In this document: positions 25,518 to 35,567 of the stretch, in pieces
How positions within the stretch are numbered: position 1 is the first letter of the stretch
How the letters are laid out: each line of letters starts with the position of its first letter
From: Oceanisphaera arctica
GTDB taxonomy: Bacteria > Pseudomonadota > Gammaproteobacteria > Enterobacterales > Aeromonadaceae
NCBI RefSeq assembly: GCF_002936955.1
Contig: NZ_MPZM01000009.1
Span: 34,810-98,809, forward strand
DNA: 64,000 bases
Direction of reading: 5' to 3'
Position numbers and translations under genes: made by a program
The notes under the pieces: generated by a model
What the model saw: the letters and a program-made list of their open reading frames with translations, nothing else
Told to the model about the DNA's origin: nothing
Databases searched by the model: none

Positions 25518-26986
25518 GTATTCAGCCCCAAAAGGCCGGCCACGGTTTCCCGGTCGCTGTAATGCATCTTGTCAGTACCCACTATCTGATAATCCTCATG
25601 GCCTTTGCCGGCCACCAAAATAATATCTTCCGCATCCGCCTGCCCGATGGCATGACGAATGGCCTCCGCTCGCCGGTGGATCACCAGTACGGTGTCGGGA
25701 TCGTTCAGGCCTTGGCGCATGTCTTCGACGATGGCTTCGGCCGACTCGGTACGCGGGTTGTCGTCGGTCAGTATCACCACGTCGGCACCGGCTTGTGCCG
25801 ACGCCGCCATCAGCGGGCGCTTGCCCTTGTCTCTGTCGCCGCCGCAACCGGTCAGGCACCATAACCGGCCCTTGCAGTGCTGACGCAGCGCCTGCAATGC
25901 CTGCTCGAGCGCGTCGGGGGTATGGGCATAATCCACCACCACCAGCGGCCGGCCGGGAGCGGTAAAAGGCTCCATTCGTCCGGCCACGCCAGAGAGCTGC
26001 GGCGCCGTAGCCAACAGCCGTTCAAAGGATTCACCCAACGCCAACAGGGCGGCCATGGCTGCCAACAGGTTGGACACATTGAAGCGGCCCATCAGGGGGG
26101 CGGATAATACACCATTCCCCCAGTCGGAGTTAATGGTCACTTTCAACCCGTCGCTATAAAAGTGAACGGTTTCCGCCACCAGCTGACGGCCACCGAAATC
26201 ACCCAGTCTCCCATGCAGGCCATAGGCGATGGCGTCCGGATACCGGCCCAACCAGCGCCGCCCCAGCGGGTCGTCCGCATTGATGACGCACGCCTGGCGA
26301 CACTGCTCGAACAGCTGCCGCTTGGCCTCACCGTAGGCGGCCATGGTGCCGTGATAGTCCAGATGATCCCGGCTGAGATTGGTGAACACCGCCACGTCAA
26401 AATTCAACGCAGCCACCCGATGCTGATGCAGCCCATGGGAGGAAACTTCCATCGCCAGCCGCCGGGCCCCCGCTCGCCGTTGCTCGGCCAGCTGTTGCTG
26501 AACCTCCAGCGCCGAACCCGTGGTATTGACCGCCTCCTGCAACTGGCCATACAGCCCGTTACCCAGGGTGCCCATGAGCCCGGCCTGAGTGCCCAGCAGA
26601 CAGCTCCAGTTGGCAACAAGCTGGGTCACCGTGCTCTTGCCATTGGTGCCAGTCACGCCAATCAATTGCAGATCGGTGGACGGCTCGCCGTAAAACACAC
26701 CGGCCAGCAGCGACAGGCTTTCGGGCAATCGGTACACCCCCAGCAGGCGGTGATCACAATGATCCAGACCGGACTGTTCCGGGCTGTCCACCTCGAACAG
26801 CACCGCCGCCGCGCCCTTGTTCAACGCGGATTCAATAAACTGACGACCGTCGACGCTATGACCTTTAACAGCAACAAACAAAGCGCCGGGCGTAACGGCC
26901 CGGCTGTCGAGGGTCATGGCATCGATGGAGATGGCCGGGGCCGAGAGGCCCAGCGGTACCGCCAGATCTCTAAGTGTGAGGGACAA
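25514..26986 (-). CDS. murE: UDP-N-acetylmuramoyl-L-alanyl-D-glutamate--2,6-diaminopimelate ligase
   Basis: 490 aa (E. coli 495). Adds meso-diaminopimelate, the residue used in cross-linking. P-loop GVTGTNGKSTVTQL and the DNPRTESAEAI motif, which is specific for diaminopimelate rather than lysine, are both visible. I place the start at a TTG (26986): a full AGGAGG lies 6 nt upstream, the length then fits the family, and the overlap with ftsI falls from 65 to 17 nt. The ATG at 27034 is the alternative. Confidence 0.96.
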   Translation of the reverse strand: MSLTLRDLAVPLGLSAPAISIDAMTLDSRAVTPGALFVAVKGHSVDGRQFIESALNKGAAAVLFEVDSPEQSGLDHCDHRLLGVYRLPESLSLLAGVFYGEPSTDLQLIGVTGTNGKSTVTQLVANWSCLLGTQAGLMGTLGNGLYGQLQEAVNTTGSALEVQQQLAEQRRAGARRLAMEVSSHGLHQHRVAALNFDVAVFTNLSRDHLDYHGTMAAYGEAKRQLFEQCRQACVINADDPLGRRWLGRYPDAIAYGLHGRLGDFGGRQLVAETVHFYSDGLKVTINSDWGNGVLSAPLMGRFNVSNLLAAMAALLALGESFERLLATAPQLSGVAGRMEPFTAPGRPLVVVDYAHTPDALEQALQALRQHCKGRLWCLTGCGGDRDKGKRPLMAASAQAGADVVILTDDNPRTESAEAIVEDMRQGLNDPDTVLVIHRRAEAIRHAIGQADAEDIILVAGKGHEDYQIVGTDKMHYSDRETVAGLLGLNT

Positions 26987-28715
26987 ATTTTGCCTCCTGT
27001 CCTGCCAGCTGGAACTGCTCCTGAGTCGCTCCATCCGGGCGAATATTCAATAATTGCAGGGCACCGCTCATGACCTCGGCAAACACCGGCGCCGCCACGT
27101 CGCCGCCGTAGTATTTTTCACCCTGGGGTTCGTTCATCACCACCACCATGGCCAGCCGCGGGTTGCTGACCGGCGCCATGCCGGCAAAAACACCCACATA
27201 GTCGCTGCCATAGCCACCGGCGATGGCCTTGCGTGAGGTGCCGGTCTTGCCGGCCACCCGATAACCAGGAATCTCCGCCTTACGCGCCGTGCCACCGGGT
27301 CCGACCACGCTTTCGAGCATATGCAGCACAGCATCCGCATGCTGTCTGGGCACTACCTGCTCGCCCACCGGAGGCTGGCTGCGCTTGATGATGGTCAGCG
27401 GATAACGCACGCCACCATTGGCCAGCACCGCATAAGACTGGGCCAGCTGCAGCGGGGTCACCGTGATGCCATAACCGAACGACAGAGTCGCTCTTTCTAT
27501 GTCGGACCAGCGCCGACGCTGGGGCACCAGGCCGGTGCTTTCGCCCACCAGCCCCATGCCCGAGTCGATACCCAGCCCGAAGCGATAGAGGGTGTCGAGC
27601 AGCTGCTCCGGGGTTTCCTGCAGCGCCATGCGCGCCATCCCCATGTTGGACGAGCGTTGCAGCACGGTTTGCACGCTAATGGGGCCCAGGTTGCGGGTAT
27701 CGGACACTCGCTTGCCCCCCAGGCGCATCCAGCCGGGGCTGGTATCGACGATGGAGTCGGCTTTAACAACGCCGTTCTCCAAAGCACTGACCACGATCAG
27801 CGGCTTGATGGTAGAACCGGGCTCATAGGTATCGGTAACCGCTCGGTTGCGCGCCCGAAAGCTCTGGTACTGACTGCGGTTATTGGGATTGAAGGAGGGG
27901 CTGTTGACGATGGCCAGCACTTCGCCGGTTTTCACGTCCAGCATCACCAGCGAGGCAGAGGTTGCTCTATGGTATTCGGTGGCCCGCTTGAGCGAACGGT
28001 AGGCCAGCGCCTGGATGCGCTGATCGATGGTCAACTGAATATTGTTCGCTTCCCGCGCCTCGGAGACCACGCCCAGATCCTCGATCACCCGACCGGTTCT
28101 ATCTTTGCGCACCCGGCGCTCGCCGGCCTGAGCGGTAAGCCACTCGTTGAAGCCCCGCTCTATGCCTTCGATACCGGCTCCGTCGATATTGGTCAACCCC
28201 ACCAGATGAGCATTGATCTCGCCGGTGGGATAAAAACGACGTTCTTCCGGTCGCAGATGCACGCCGGGCAGACGTAGTTTGCGAATATATTCCGCCACCG
28301 CAGGGGTCACCTGACGCTGTAAATAGACGAAGCGACGTCTGGGGTTCTCGACCCGTTTCATCAAGGTTTCATGCGGAACGCCCAGCACGTCGGCCAGCGC
28401 CTTCCAGGCCTGCCCTTTTTCCAGACTCAGCTCTGTGTGCACCTGTTTGGGATCGGCCCATACCGCCTGTACCGGCACCGACACCGCCAGCTCTTCGCCG
28501 TTACGATCCATGATCATGCCACGGGTGGTGCTGGTGACTGTGGTTCGCAGCGATCGCATGTCTCCTTCCAGCCGTAACCGATCCGGAGACACCACCTGGA
28601 TCCAGGCAGCCCGGGCAAACAGGGCGACGAAAGCGAACAGAATCACCCCGCAGACGGTCATAAAACGCCAACCGGTCAGCATGGGTTCTTTTTTATTCTG
28701 CTTGCGCCGTCTCAT
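26970..28715 (-). CDS. ftsI: Septal peptidoglycan transpeptidase FtsI (PBP3)
   Basis: 581 aa (E. coli 588). Class B penicillin-binding protein that cross-links septal peptidoglycan. A membrane helix lies at ~20-40. The dimerisation domain RGMIMDRNGEELAVS follows. Active-site serine is Ser301 in GSTIKP (SxxK); SSN is in QRSSNMGMARM and KTG in VAGKTGTSRK. ATG at 28715 (MRRRKQNKK) overlaps the ftsL stop by 4 nt; the longer upstream frame is rejected as it duplicates ftsL sequence. Confidence 0.97.
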   Translation of the reverse strand: MRRRKQNKKEPMLTGWRFMTVCGVILFAFVALFARAAWIQVVSPDRLRLEGDMRSLRTTVTSTTRGMIMDRNGEELAVSVPVQAVWADPKQVHTELSLEKGQAWKALADVLGVPHETLMKRVENPRRRFVYLQRQVTPAVAEYIRKLRLPGVHLRPEERRFYPTGEINAHLVGLTNIDGAGIEGIERGFNEWLTAQAGERRVRKDRTGRVIEDLGVVSEAREANNIQLTIDQRIQALAYRSLKRATEYHRATSASLVMLDVKTGEVLAIVNSPSFNPNNRSQYQSFRARNRAVTDTYEPGSTIKPLIVVSALENGVVKADSIVDTSPGWMRLGGKRVSDTRNLGPISVQTVLQRSSNMGMARMALQETPEQLLDTLYRFGLGIDSGMGLVGESTGLVPQRRRWSDIERATLSFGYGITVTPLQLAQSYAVLANGGVRYPLTIIKRSQPPVGEQVVPRQHADAVLHMLESVVGPGGTARKAEIPGYRVAGKTGTSRKAIAGGYGSDYVGVFAGMAPVSNPRLAMVVVMNEPQGEKYYGGDVAAPVFAEVMSGALQLLNIRPDGATQEQFQLAGQEAKFVPHT

Positions 28716-29026
28716 CGTTGCGTCACCAATTTTTCCTGAGCCGGGGCCGGCCGTTGCATGCCAAGCTTGTCTCGGGCCAGTGCCTCTATCCGGCTGTGCT
28801 CCATCAGGGTGCTTTGCTCCAGTAGCAGATGCCGCCACTCGATATCCAGTCGGTCCTGCTCTGCCATCAATTCGTTGTATTCACTGGTCAACTGTCGGGT
28901 CCCCTGGGTAATGACGATCACCAGCAAGGCCGAACTCAGGGTCACCAGCGTCAGCAGCAGCTGCCACTTGTGCCGCAACAGATCCTGGCCAATCTCTTTG
29001 GCCAGGTTGATGCGTCCGGTTATCAA
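28712..29026 (-). CDS. ftsL: Cell division protein FtsL
   Basis: 104 aa. Small bitopic divisome protein that pairs with FtsB and FtsQ. A cytoplasmic segment, one membrane helix (~22-40) and a periplasmic leucine-rich coiled coil ([20 protein letters not shown]) are visible. The conserved tail [15 protein letters not shown] is typical. It overlaps rsmH and ftsI by 4 nt on either side. Confidence 0.95.
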   Translation of the reverse strand: MITGRINLAKEIGQDLLRHKWQLLLTLVTLSSALLVIVITQGTRQLTSEYNELMAEQDRLDIEWRHLLLEQSTLMEHSRIEALARDKLGMQRPAPAQEKLVTQR

Positions 29027-29967
29027 GCCGGTGTATCCAGCCGCTCGGCGACTCGCAACACAGAGCTGCGAGAACGCGGGTTGGCGTCCACCTCGACGGC
29101 CGATGGCTTTTGCGCCTTGCCGATACTCTTCAACAAGCGTCCACCGGACAGCTGGGCCTCGGTCAGCGGCAGCCCGGGCGGCAGCTCGGGGCCCTTTTCC
29201 TGTTTGCGGATAAAGCGTTTAACGATGCGGTCTTCCAGCGAATGGAAACTAATGACCGACAGGCGCCCGCCGGTCGCCAGTACCTGCATGGCGCCATTCA
29301 ACGCCTGCTCTATTTCTTCCAGCTCGCTGTTGATATAGATGCGAATGGCCTGAAAGCTGCGGGTGGCCGCATGCTTGTGTTTATCTCGACTGGGGCTGAC
29401 CCGAGCGATCATCTCGGCCAAAGGCCGGGTGCGGGTGTAAGGCTCTGTTACCCGGTCGTGTACGATGGCGCGGGCTATCTTCTTGGCAAATTTTTCTTCG
29501 CCGAAGGTTTTCAGCACCCAGGCAATATCGTCTACATCCGCATGCGCCAGCCAGTCGGCGGCACTCTGGCCGCTGGTGGGATCCATGCGCATATCCAGCG
29601 GGCCGTCTTTCTGAAAGCTGAAACCGCGCTCGGCCTGATCCAGCTGGGGAGAAGACACCCCAAGATCAAGCAGGACGCCATCGATGCGTCCTGTCAGCCC
29701 CTGCTCTTCCATCATCTCCGCCAGGCGGGAGAAGGGACCGTGCAGTATCTGAAAGCGCGGGTCATCAATCTTGCCCGCTTCGGCGATGGCCTGAGGGTCT
29801 CTGTCGATCGCCAGCAGGCGCCCATTAGGACCCATTTGGGACAGGATATGCCGAGAGTGTCCGCCGCGGCCGAAGGTACCGTCTACATAAATGCCATTCG
29901 GCTTGATATTCAAGCCGTCCACGGCTTCGTGCAGCAGTACTGTGATATGTGTCTGTTGTTGACTCAT
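29023..29967 (-). CDS. rsmH: 16S rRNA m4C1402 methyltransferase RsmH
   Basis: 314 aa (E. coli MraW 313). Methylates N4 of C1402 in the ribosomal P site using SAM. N-terminal [16 protein letters not shown] motif [15 protein letters not shown], and [23 protein letters not shown] are hallmark blocks; [15 protein letters not shown] and [14 protein letters not shown] follow. ATG at 29967 begins 1 nt after the mraZ stop; the upstream in-frame extension lies in mraZ and is rejected. Confidence 0.97.
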   Translation of the reverse strand: MSQQQTHITVLLHEAVDGLNIKPNGIYVDGTFGRGGHSRHILSQMGPNGRLLAIDRDPQAIAEAGKIDDPRFQILHGPFSRLAEMMEEQGLTGRIDGVLLDLGVSSPQLDQAERGFSFQKDGPLDMRMDPTSGQSAADWLAHADVDDIAWVLKTFGEEKFAKKIARAIVHDRVTEPYTRTRPLAEMIARVSPSRDKHKHAATRSFQAIRIYINSELEEIEQALNGAMQVLATGGRLSVISFHSLEDRIVKRFIRKQEKGPELPPGLPLTEAQLSGGRLLKSIGKAQKPSAVEVDANPRSRSSVLRVAERLDTPA

Positions 29968-29968
29968 G

Positions 29969-30427
29969 TTATAGCGCGAAGTCCCGCAGTCGTTCCGATG
30001 ACTCCCAGCCCTCCCCGGGGAGGGCCAGTAAGTCATCGCTGATTTGTTGTTGCCAGCGGGTGTCATCCCAAATTTCGAACTTGTTGAGTTGCCCCACCAG
30101 CATGATTTTTTTTTCGAGTCCCGCATGTTGCCTGAGTGGGCCCGGTATTAAAAACCGGCCCTGAGCATCCAGCTCACACTCCGCAGCATGTCCCAGTAAT
30201 ACTCGTTGCAGGCGCCGTTCCACCGGGTTGGTGCTCGACAAGGCCCGCAATTTTTTTTCTATCAATTCCCATTCGGCGAGGGGATAAAGCAGCAGACAAG
30301 GATTGCTGATATCGATGGTGCAGATCAGTAAACCGTCACACTCATCGTGCAAAGAGTCCCGGAATCGTGTCGGTATTGCCAACCGGCCCTTGGTATCCAG
30401 GCTGATGGCGTGAGCACCACGCAGCAT
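29969..30427 (-). CDS. mraZ: Transcriptional regulator MraZ
   Basis: 152 aa, the same length as E. coli MraZ. Duplicated AbrB/SpoVT-like DNA-binding domains, each with the DxKGR-type signature: [14 protein letters not shown] and [14 protein letters not shown]. It represses the dcw operon from its own promoter region, and matching TGG repeats are present just upstream (30452-30476). First gene of the cluster, with AAGGA before the ATG. Confidence 0.97.
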   Translation of the reverse strand: MLRGAHAISLDTKGRLAIPTRFRDSLHDECDGLLICTIDISNPCLLLYPLAEWELIEKKLRALSSTNPVERRLQRVLLGHAAECELDAQGRFLIPGPLRQHAGLEKKIMLVGQLNKFEIWDDTRWQQQISDDLLALPGEGWESSERLRDFAL

Positions 30428-30451
30428 TCTGAGTCCTTAAAATCTACTTTG

Positions 30452-30476
30452 TTCCACAAAAAACCACTTTTCCCCA
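30452..30476 (-). promoter_or_regulatory. MraZ operator: three TGG-headed repeats at 10-bp spacing
   Basis: On the minus strand, TGGGG (30476-30472), TGGTT (30466-30462) and TGGAA (30456-30452) are spaced exactly one helical turn apart and separated by 5-nt spacers. E. coli MraZ binds TGGGN boxes with 5-nt spacers upstream of mraZ. The first box matches TGGGN fully, the others only TGGNN. The site lies 25-49 nt upstream of the mraZ ATG. Confidence 0.75.
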
Positions 30477-30657
30477 CCACGCTAGAGTGTAAGGAGCGGA
30501 CTCAAGCTTTTCAAGCAAGCAAGGAAGAGAAAGTTGATGTTCCGGCCTGTGATGGATATTAACAGCGGTATAAATTACAGCCTGAACGGATATAGAGTTA
30601 AAACGGAGGGAGAAATAAATAAAAGGATATCGCCAATTCGGCAGAGCCTGTAAACAG

Positions 30658-30679
30658 AAAACGCAGCCGAAGCTGCGTT
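30658..30679 (-). terminator. Terminator of rnpB
   Basis: A perfect 9-bp stem AAACGCAGC / GCTGCGTTT with a TTCG tetraloop on the minus strand, followed by TCTGTTT, 13 nt beyond the predicted 3' end of RNase P RNA. It separates rnpB from mraZ, which lies further along the same strand. Confidence 0.85.
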
Positions 30680-30691
30680 TTATAAAATAGT

Positions 30692-31075
<384 letters not shown>

Positions 31076-31179
31076 CGGCGGAGTGTACACCAGTCACCGG
31101 CAGGACACCAGCCATCACCCGCTTATTGATGAATATCGCCGGATGTGTAAATGATTTGGTGTGATGACAGAGAGGCGAC

Positions 31180-32025
31180 TCAAGACTCCAGATGTTCCAG
31201 CCCGTATTTGTAGAGGGCGTTTTTCTTGACCCCGTGGATCTCGGCGGTCAATGCCGCCGCCTTCTTCAATGGCAGCTCGCCACGCAGCAGGGCCAGGGTA
31301 CGCAGCACCTCGGCCGACAGTTCATCATCGCTGTCGGGCCGGTAACCGGCGACCATGAGTACAATTTCACCCCGGCTTCGATTACTGTCTTGCTGCAGCC
31401 AGATCAACATCTCGGCGGCGGGCAGGCTGTGAATGGTTTCGAAGGTCTTGGTCAGCTCTCGCGCCACCACCAGACGGCGTTCGTCGCCCAGCACCGCAAT
31501 CAGCGCCACGACACTGTCGAGCAGACGACGGGGAGATTCGTAGAACACCAGGGTGCGGGGTTCGTCTTTCAGGCTCTCAATCTTGTCCAGCCGGGCCTTT
31601 TCCTTCGCCGGTAAAAAACCTTCGAACGCAAAGCGATCCGTGGGCAGGCCGGCGGCCGACAGCGCCGTCACCGCCGCACAGGGACCGGGCAAGGCAATGA
31701 CCTGTACCCCTGCATCACGACAGCTGTTGACCAGGTGGTAACCCGGGTCACTGATCAAGGGGGTACCGGCATCCGATACCAGCGCCACCGACTGACCGCT
31801 TAACAGGCGCGTCACCAGCTGCTCGGACTTATACTGCTCATTATGGTCATGCAGCGCCCAGGTCGTCGTACTAATCTGGTAATGGGATAGCAGTTTCGCC
31901 GTATGACGGGTATCTTCACAGGCAATCAAATCAACCTGTTGCAATGTGTCCAGTGCACGCTGGCTGATATCATTCAGGTTGCCGATAGGGGTAGGCACAA
32001 TATAAAGTGCAGCCGCTTGGCTCAT
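31180..32025 (-). CDS. rsmI: 16S rRNA 2'-O-ribose C1402 methyltransferase RsmI
   Basis: 281 aa (E. coli 286). SAM-dependent tetrapyrrole-methylase-fold enzyme that methylates the 2'-OH of C1402, the same nucleotide that RsmH modifies at N4. N-terminal [15 protein letters not shown] and [12 protein letters not shown], then [15 protein letters not shown] and the central [12 protein letters not shown] block are all diagnostic. Divergent from lpoA, with a 59-nt gap. Confidence 0.97.
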   Translation of the reverse strand: MSQAAALYIVPTPIGNLNDISQRALDTLQQVDLIACEDTRHTAKLLSHYQISTTTWALHDHNEQYKSEQLVTRLLSGQSVALVSDAGTPLISDPGYHLVNSCRDAGVQVIALPGPCAAVTALSAAGLPTDRFAFEGFLPAKEKARLDKIESLKDEPRTLVFYESPRRLLDSVVALIAVLGDERRLVVARELTKTFETIHSLPAAEMLIWLQQDSNRSRGEIVLMVAGYRPDSDDELSAEVLRTLALLRGELPLKKAAALTAEIHGVKKNALYKYGLEHLES

Positions 32026-32060
32026 GGGGACTCCTGTGCAAGCAATTGTTTCACCGTCAT

Positions 32061-32081
32061 GGCCCTATTACACTTAGGGCC
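32061..32081. repeat. Short inverted repeat between rsmI and lpoA
   Basis: GGCCCTA (32061-32067) and TAGGGCC (32075-32081) are perfect complements with a 7-nt spacer. It fills the centre of the 59-nt gap between the divergent starts and ends 3 nt before the lpoA ATG. Could be an operator or a 5' hairpin of the lpoA mRNA. Confidence 0.45.
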
Positions 32082-32084
32082 AGA

Positions 32085-33914
32085 ATGACACAGCTTGGGA
32101 TAAAGGGATTGGCGACACAAATTCAACGTAACAGTGTAACACGGCTGCTGTGCACCTTGGTGCTTTCATCCATCCTGATGGCCTGTGTTACCGGGCCCCA
32201 GCAAAAAGGTCCGTCAGAGCCGGCACCGGAAATGTTCGGCCTCACAGATCGCAGTGCCGAGCAATATCTGACTCAGGCCGAGCAAGCCTCCGAGCCGGAT
32301 GCCTTTTCCTGGCGGGTGCTGGCCATTCGCGCCTGGCTGCAACAAGGCAATGTCGGCGTCGCAGAACCCCAACTGGCCCGCCTGCGGCAGCAAGCCACGC
32401 TGGCACAACAGCCGTTGGTCGCCTTGCTGGACGGTGCCGCCGCGCTGGCAAACGGCAATACCGGACTGGCCGGCCAGCGACTGGCCGCCGTGGATACCAA
32501 AGCACTGACGCCCAACGCGGCCAGCTATTATCTGTTGCTGCAGGCCAATCGGTTCGAGCAACAACAACAGCCGATCGACGCCGCCAAGATGCTGATCGAA
32601 CGCCATGAAACGCTGGCAGATCAGGAGCAGAACGCCGGTCTGGAGCGCATTTATCAGCTACTGACTCAATCGTCGCCGCTGGCCTTGCATCAGGCTCAGA
32701 ACGCAAGCAACAGCGAGTCGGTCAACGGCTGGCTGCGGCTGATGGCAATTCTGAACAACCAGCACACCGTTCCCGGCCAACGCAGCTGGCAACTACAGTC
32801 CTGGCGCAAGGCCTATCCGGATCATCCCGGGCACCGCTATCTGTCCGACAGCACAGAGCCCGGCATTAGCCTCGACGCCTACCAGCCCGCCCATATTGCC
32901 GTCTTGTTACCGCTCAGTGGCCAGCTGGCAGAGCAGGCCGATGCCATTCGTAACGGCATACTGAGCGCCCATCAGGGGCAGTCGTCACGACTCAGCTTCT
33001 TCGACACCAACGGCCGGGACATGGCGACTCTCTATCGGCAACTCCAGCAGGCCGGAGCCGACTTTATTCTGGGTCCGCTGCTGAAAGAAGATATCGACGC
33101 TCTGACCAGCCTGGATCCTGCCATTCCGGTGTTCGCCCTCAACAGGCCCGCCTATCAGCCAGTCTTGCCGCACCGCTACTATTTTTCTCTGTCACCGGAA
33201 GCGGAAGCGGCCGAAGCGGCGGTTCACATCTGGGAACAGGGCCACCGCCAGCCACTGGTATTTGCTCCCGGCAACGAGCTGGGCCGGCGGGTCGCCGCCG
33301 AGTTCAAGACCCAGTGGCAACAACTGAGCGGCCAGCAGGCCAGGCTTGCCTACTTCAACAACCAGCAATCCATCGAATCCGATGTACGCCGAGCTCTCAA
33401 GGACGGCAGCGCAGGTGTTGCTGCCGGCGTCGGCGTGATCAGAGGAAGCATCGAAACCGCGCCACCGTCAGGCCCCATCGATTCGGTGTTTATGGTCACT
33501 AACACCACCGAAACCCGCTTTATTCTGCCTTATTTCGATTTCATCCGAGACAGTCGCGCCGCCCGTCTGCCGACCTATGTCACCTCGCGCAGCTATGTAC
33601 CCGGCGGTGAACCGCCGATGAGCGAGCTGAACGGCCTGCAGCTGGCCGACATGCCCTGGCTGTTCGGCGGGGCGCCGCAGCTGATGGAAGAAATCGAGAC
33701 CCTGTGGCCCACCGCCGGCTCGAGCTGGTTACGGCTGTTCGCCTTTGGTTATGATGCCCTGACCCTGATCCCGCAACTGACTCAGCTGCGAGAGGGGGCG
33801 CCGGCAGTACCGGCGCTGACCGGCGAACTTAGCCTGAGTGAAGGCGGCGTCATTCAGCGCCGGCTGCAATGGATGGAGTATCGTGATGGCGAATGGCAAG
33901 CCGGCAGCGAATAG
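32085..33914 (+). CDS. lpoA: Outer-membrane lipoprotein activator of PBP1A
   Basis: 609 aa. Lipoprotein that crosses the periplasm to activate PBP1A. Lipobox region SSILMAC with Cys34. The N-terminal part (to ~260) is a TPR-like helical domain with AFSWRVLAIRAWLQQG. The C-terminal part is a periplasmic-binding-protein-like domain starting at HIAVLLPLSGQLAEQADAI, with DFILGPLLKEDIDAL. The long low-complexity linker of E. coli LpoA is absent, which explains the shorter length. ATG at 32085 gives a normal signal peptide. First gene of lpoA-yraN-diaA-dolP. Confidence 0.92.
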   Translation: MTQLGIKGLATQIQRNSVTRLLCTLVLSSILMACVTGPQQKGPSEPAPEMFGLTDRSAEQYLTQAEQASEPDAFSWRVLAIRAWLQQGNVGVAEPQLARLRQQATLAQQPLVALLDGAAALANGNTGLAGQRLAAVDTKALTPNAASYYLLLQANRFEQQQQPIDAAKMLIERHETLADQEQNAGLERIYQLLTQSSPLALHQAQNASNSESVNGWLRLMAILNNQHTVPGQRSWQLQSWRKAYPDHPGHRYLSDSTEPGISLDAYQPAHIAVLLPLSGQLAEQADAIRNGILSAHQGQSSRLSFFDTNGRDMATLYRQLQQAGADFILGPLLKEDIDALTSLDPAIPVFALNRPAYQPVLPHRYYFSLSPEAEAAEAAVHIWEQGHRQPLVFAPGNELGRRVAAEFKTQWQQLSGQQARLAYFNNQQSIESDVRRALKDGSAGVAAGVGVIRGSIETAPPSGPIDSVFMVTNTTETRFILPYFDFIRDSRAARLPTYVTSRSYVPGGEPPMSELNGLQLADMPWLFGGAPQLMEEIETLWPTAGSSWLRLFAFGYDALTLIPQLTQLREGAPAVPALTGELSLSEGGVIQRRLQWMEYRDGEWQAGSE

Positions 33915-34251
33915 CCGCACCCGGGGGGATGAATTTGAACGCCGGGCCGAACAGTTTTTACTCGAGCAGGGGCTCCGCCTGCTCGAGCGTAACTATCAGT
34001 GCAAGCTCGGCGAAATTGACTTGATCATGAGCACAGGCAACACCCTTATCTTCGTCGAGGTCCGTTATCGCAAGAACAGCCACTTTGGCGGCGCCGCCGC
34101 CTCGGTGATCCCGTCCAAGCAGCAAAAACTGCGACGAACGGCCCACAGTTACATGCAATCAAAAGGGCTGAATGAATCACGACAGTCCTGTCGATTCGAT
34201 TTGGTCGCCTGTGAAGGAAGCCATGTTCACTGGATACCCAACGCCTTTTAA
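33886..34251 (+). CDS. yraN: YraN family endonuclease-like protein (UPF0102)
   Basis: 121 aa (E. coli 131). Restriction-endonuclease-like fold with the conserved core [23 protein letters not shown], then GEIDLIM and IFVEVRYR, which supply the acidic and lysine-type residues of the family. Cellular role unresolved. Start at ATG 33886 (MANGKPAAN) has GGAG 7 nt upstream and overlaps the end of lpoA by 29 nt. Same gene order as in E. coli. Confidence 0.93.
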   Translation: MANGKPAANSRTRGDEFERRAEQFLLEQGLRLLERNYQCKLGEIDLIMSTGNTLIFVEVRYRKNSHFGGAAASVIPSKQQKLRRTAHSYMQSKGLNESRQSCRFDLVACEGSHVHWIPNAF

Positions 34252-34259
34252 GGAACCCC

Positions 34260-34853
34260 ATGCAGGAAGAAATAAAAGCCAGTTTTACCGAAAGCATCCA
34301 GACCAAAATTGCCGCCGCCGAGGCGCTGCCGGATGATATTCTGGCTGCAGCCCAGATGATGGTGATGTGTCTGCTCAACGGTAACAAGTTGCTGGTCTGT
34401 GGCAACGGCGGCTCCAATGCCCTGGCGCAGCTGTTTGTCAGCGAGCTTATCAACCGCTACGAAACCGAACGCCCGGCCTTGCCAGCCCTCTGCCTGACTC
34501 TCGATACCAGCAGCATCAGCGCCATTGCGGTCGATCAGCACTTCGACGAGGCCTACGCCCGCCAGATCCGCGCCCTGGGCCAGACCGGCGATGTGCTGGT
34601 GGTGATCTCCACCAGCGGTAACAGCCGCAACCTGATCAAGGCGGCAGAAGCCGCCCTCAGCCGGGATATGACCATAGTGGCATTGAGCGGCGGTGACGGC
34701 GGCGAGCTCGCCGGCCTGCTCGGCCCCAACGATGTGGAAATCCGGGTCCCGGCGTTACGGGCGCCACGCATTCACGAGGTCAATTTACTGACCCTGCATT
34801 GTCTGTGCGATCTGATTGACCGCACTCTGTTCCCCCAACAGGAAGATGAATGA
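34260..34853 (+). CDS. diaA: DnaA initiator-associating protein DiaA
   Basis: 197 aa (E. coli 196). SIS-domain homotetramer that binds DnaA and helps assemble initiation complexes at oriC. N-terminal helices then the SIS fold with [16 protein letters not shown] and [15 protein letters not shown]. Related to GmhA heptose isomerase, but gene context between yraN and dolP supports DiaA. Confidence 0.95.
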   Translation: MQEEIKASFTESIQTKIAAAEALPDDILAAAQMMVMCLLNGNKLLVCGNGGSNALAQLFVSELINRYETERPALPALCLTLDTSSISAIAVDQHFDEAYARQIRALGQTGDVLVVISTSGNSRNLIKAAEAALSRDMTIVALSGGDGGELAGLLGPNDVEIRVPALRAPRIHEVNLLTLHCLCDLIDRTLFPQQEDE

Positions 34854-35431
34854 TGAAACAAGGATATATGCTGATACTGGCGTCGGCGCTACTGCTGCAG
34901 GGCTGTGCCGGCGTCATGCTGACCGGCGCCGGCACCGGCGTCGGTTCCGTCACTGATCGCAGAACCCTAGGTACCCAGCTCAGCGATCAGACCATCGATA
35001 TGCGCGCCCTGCATCGCCTCGGCGCCACCAAACCGCTGTGGGATGACAGCCGTCTGGCGCTGATAACCACCAACGGCAAGACCCTGCTGATTGGCCAGAC
35101 CCCGACCGAAGCCTATCGCCAGCAGGCGGAAGAGATAGTCCGGGGCGTACCCGGCGTCTCCGAGGTGTTCAACGAAGTTCGCATCGGCAAGCCGCTCGAG
35201 ATCGCGGGCCGCAGTCAGGACACCTGGCTGACCTCCAAGGTCAAGAGCACCCTGCTGGCCGAAAAAAACATCGATGGCACCAAGATCAAGGTGGTGACCG
35301 AGAATGGCGAGGTGTTTCTGATTGGTCTGGTCACCCGCAAGGAAGCCGATATTTCGGTGCAGCTGACCCGTAATATCAGCGGCGTGAAACGCGTGATCAC
35401 CGTGTTCGAATTTGTACAGGCGGCACCTTAG
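34850..35431 (+). CDS. dolP: Outer-membrane lipoprotein DolP (two BON domains)
   Basis: 193 aa (E. coli YraP 191). Supports outer-membrane integrity at division sites. Lipobox LLQGC (Cys19). Two BON domains follow: one around [20 protein letters not shown] and one around [19 protein letters not shown] with [15 protein letters not shown]. The start codon overlaps the diaA stop (ATGATGA). Followed by a folded repeat and a strong terminator. Confidence 0.95.
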   Translation: MMKQGYMLILASALLLQGCAGVMLTGAGTGVGSVTDRRTLGTQLSDQTIDMRALHRLGATKPLWDDSRLALITTNGKTLLIGQTPTEAYRQQAEEIVRGVPGVSEVFNEVRIGKPLEIAGRSQDTWLTSKVKSTLLAEKNIDGTKIKVVTENGEVFLIGLVTRKEADISVQLTRNISGVKRVITVFEFVQAAP

Positions 35432-35458
35432 AACCACGTGAAGGTTGAAAAGGGGTGG

Positions 35459-35513
35459 GTGAGGCGTAGAATAATAAAAAATGAGAAACCGGCAGGGTTT
35501 CCTTACGCCTCAC
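35459..35513. repeat. Nested inverted repeat after dolP
   Basis: Outer arms GTGAGGCGTA (35459-35468) / TACGCCTCAC (35504-35513) are perfect, and an inner perfect pair GAAACC (35485-35490) / GGTTTC (35496-35501) has loop GGCAG. It lies between dolP and its terminator and has no coding potential. The outer arm motif resembles the GCCTCAC heptads seen at 43337-43364. Confidence 0.6.
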
Positions 35514-35536
35514 ATTTCACCCTGCTACGCAGACAT

Positions 35537-35567
35537 AAAAAAACGCAGCCAATTGGCTGCGTTTTTT
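35537..35567. terminator. Bidirectional terminator between dolP and sspB
   Basis: Stem AAAAAACGCAGCC / GGCTGCGTTTTTT with loop AATT, with A on the left and T on the right, works in both directions. It overlaps the sspB stop codon (35566-35568) and ends the convergent dolP and sspB transcripts. Confidence 0.9.
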
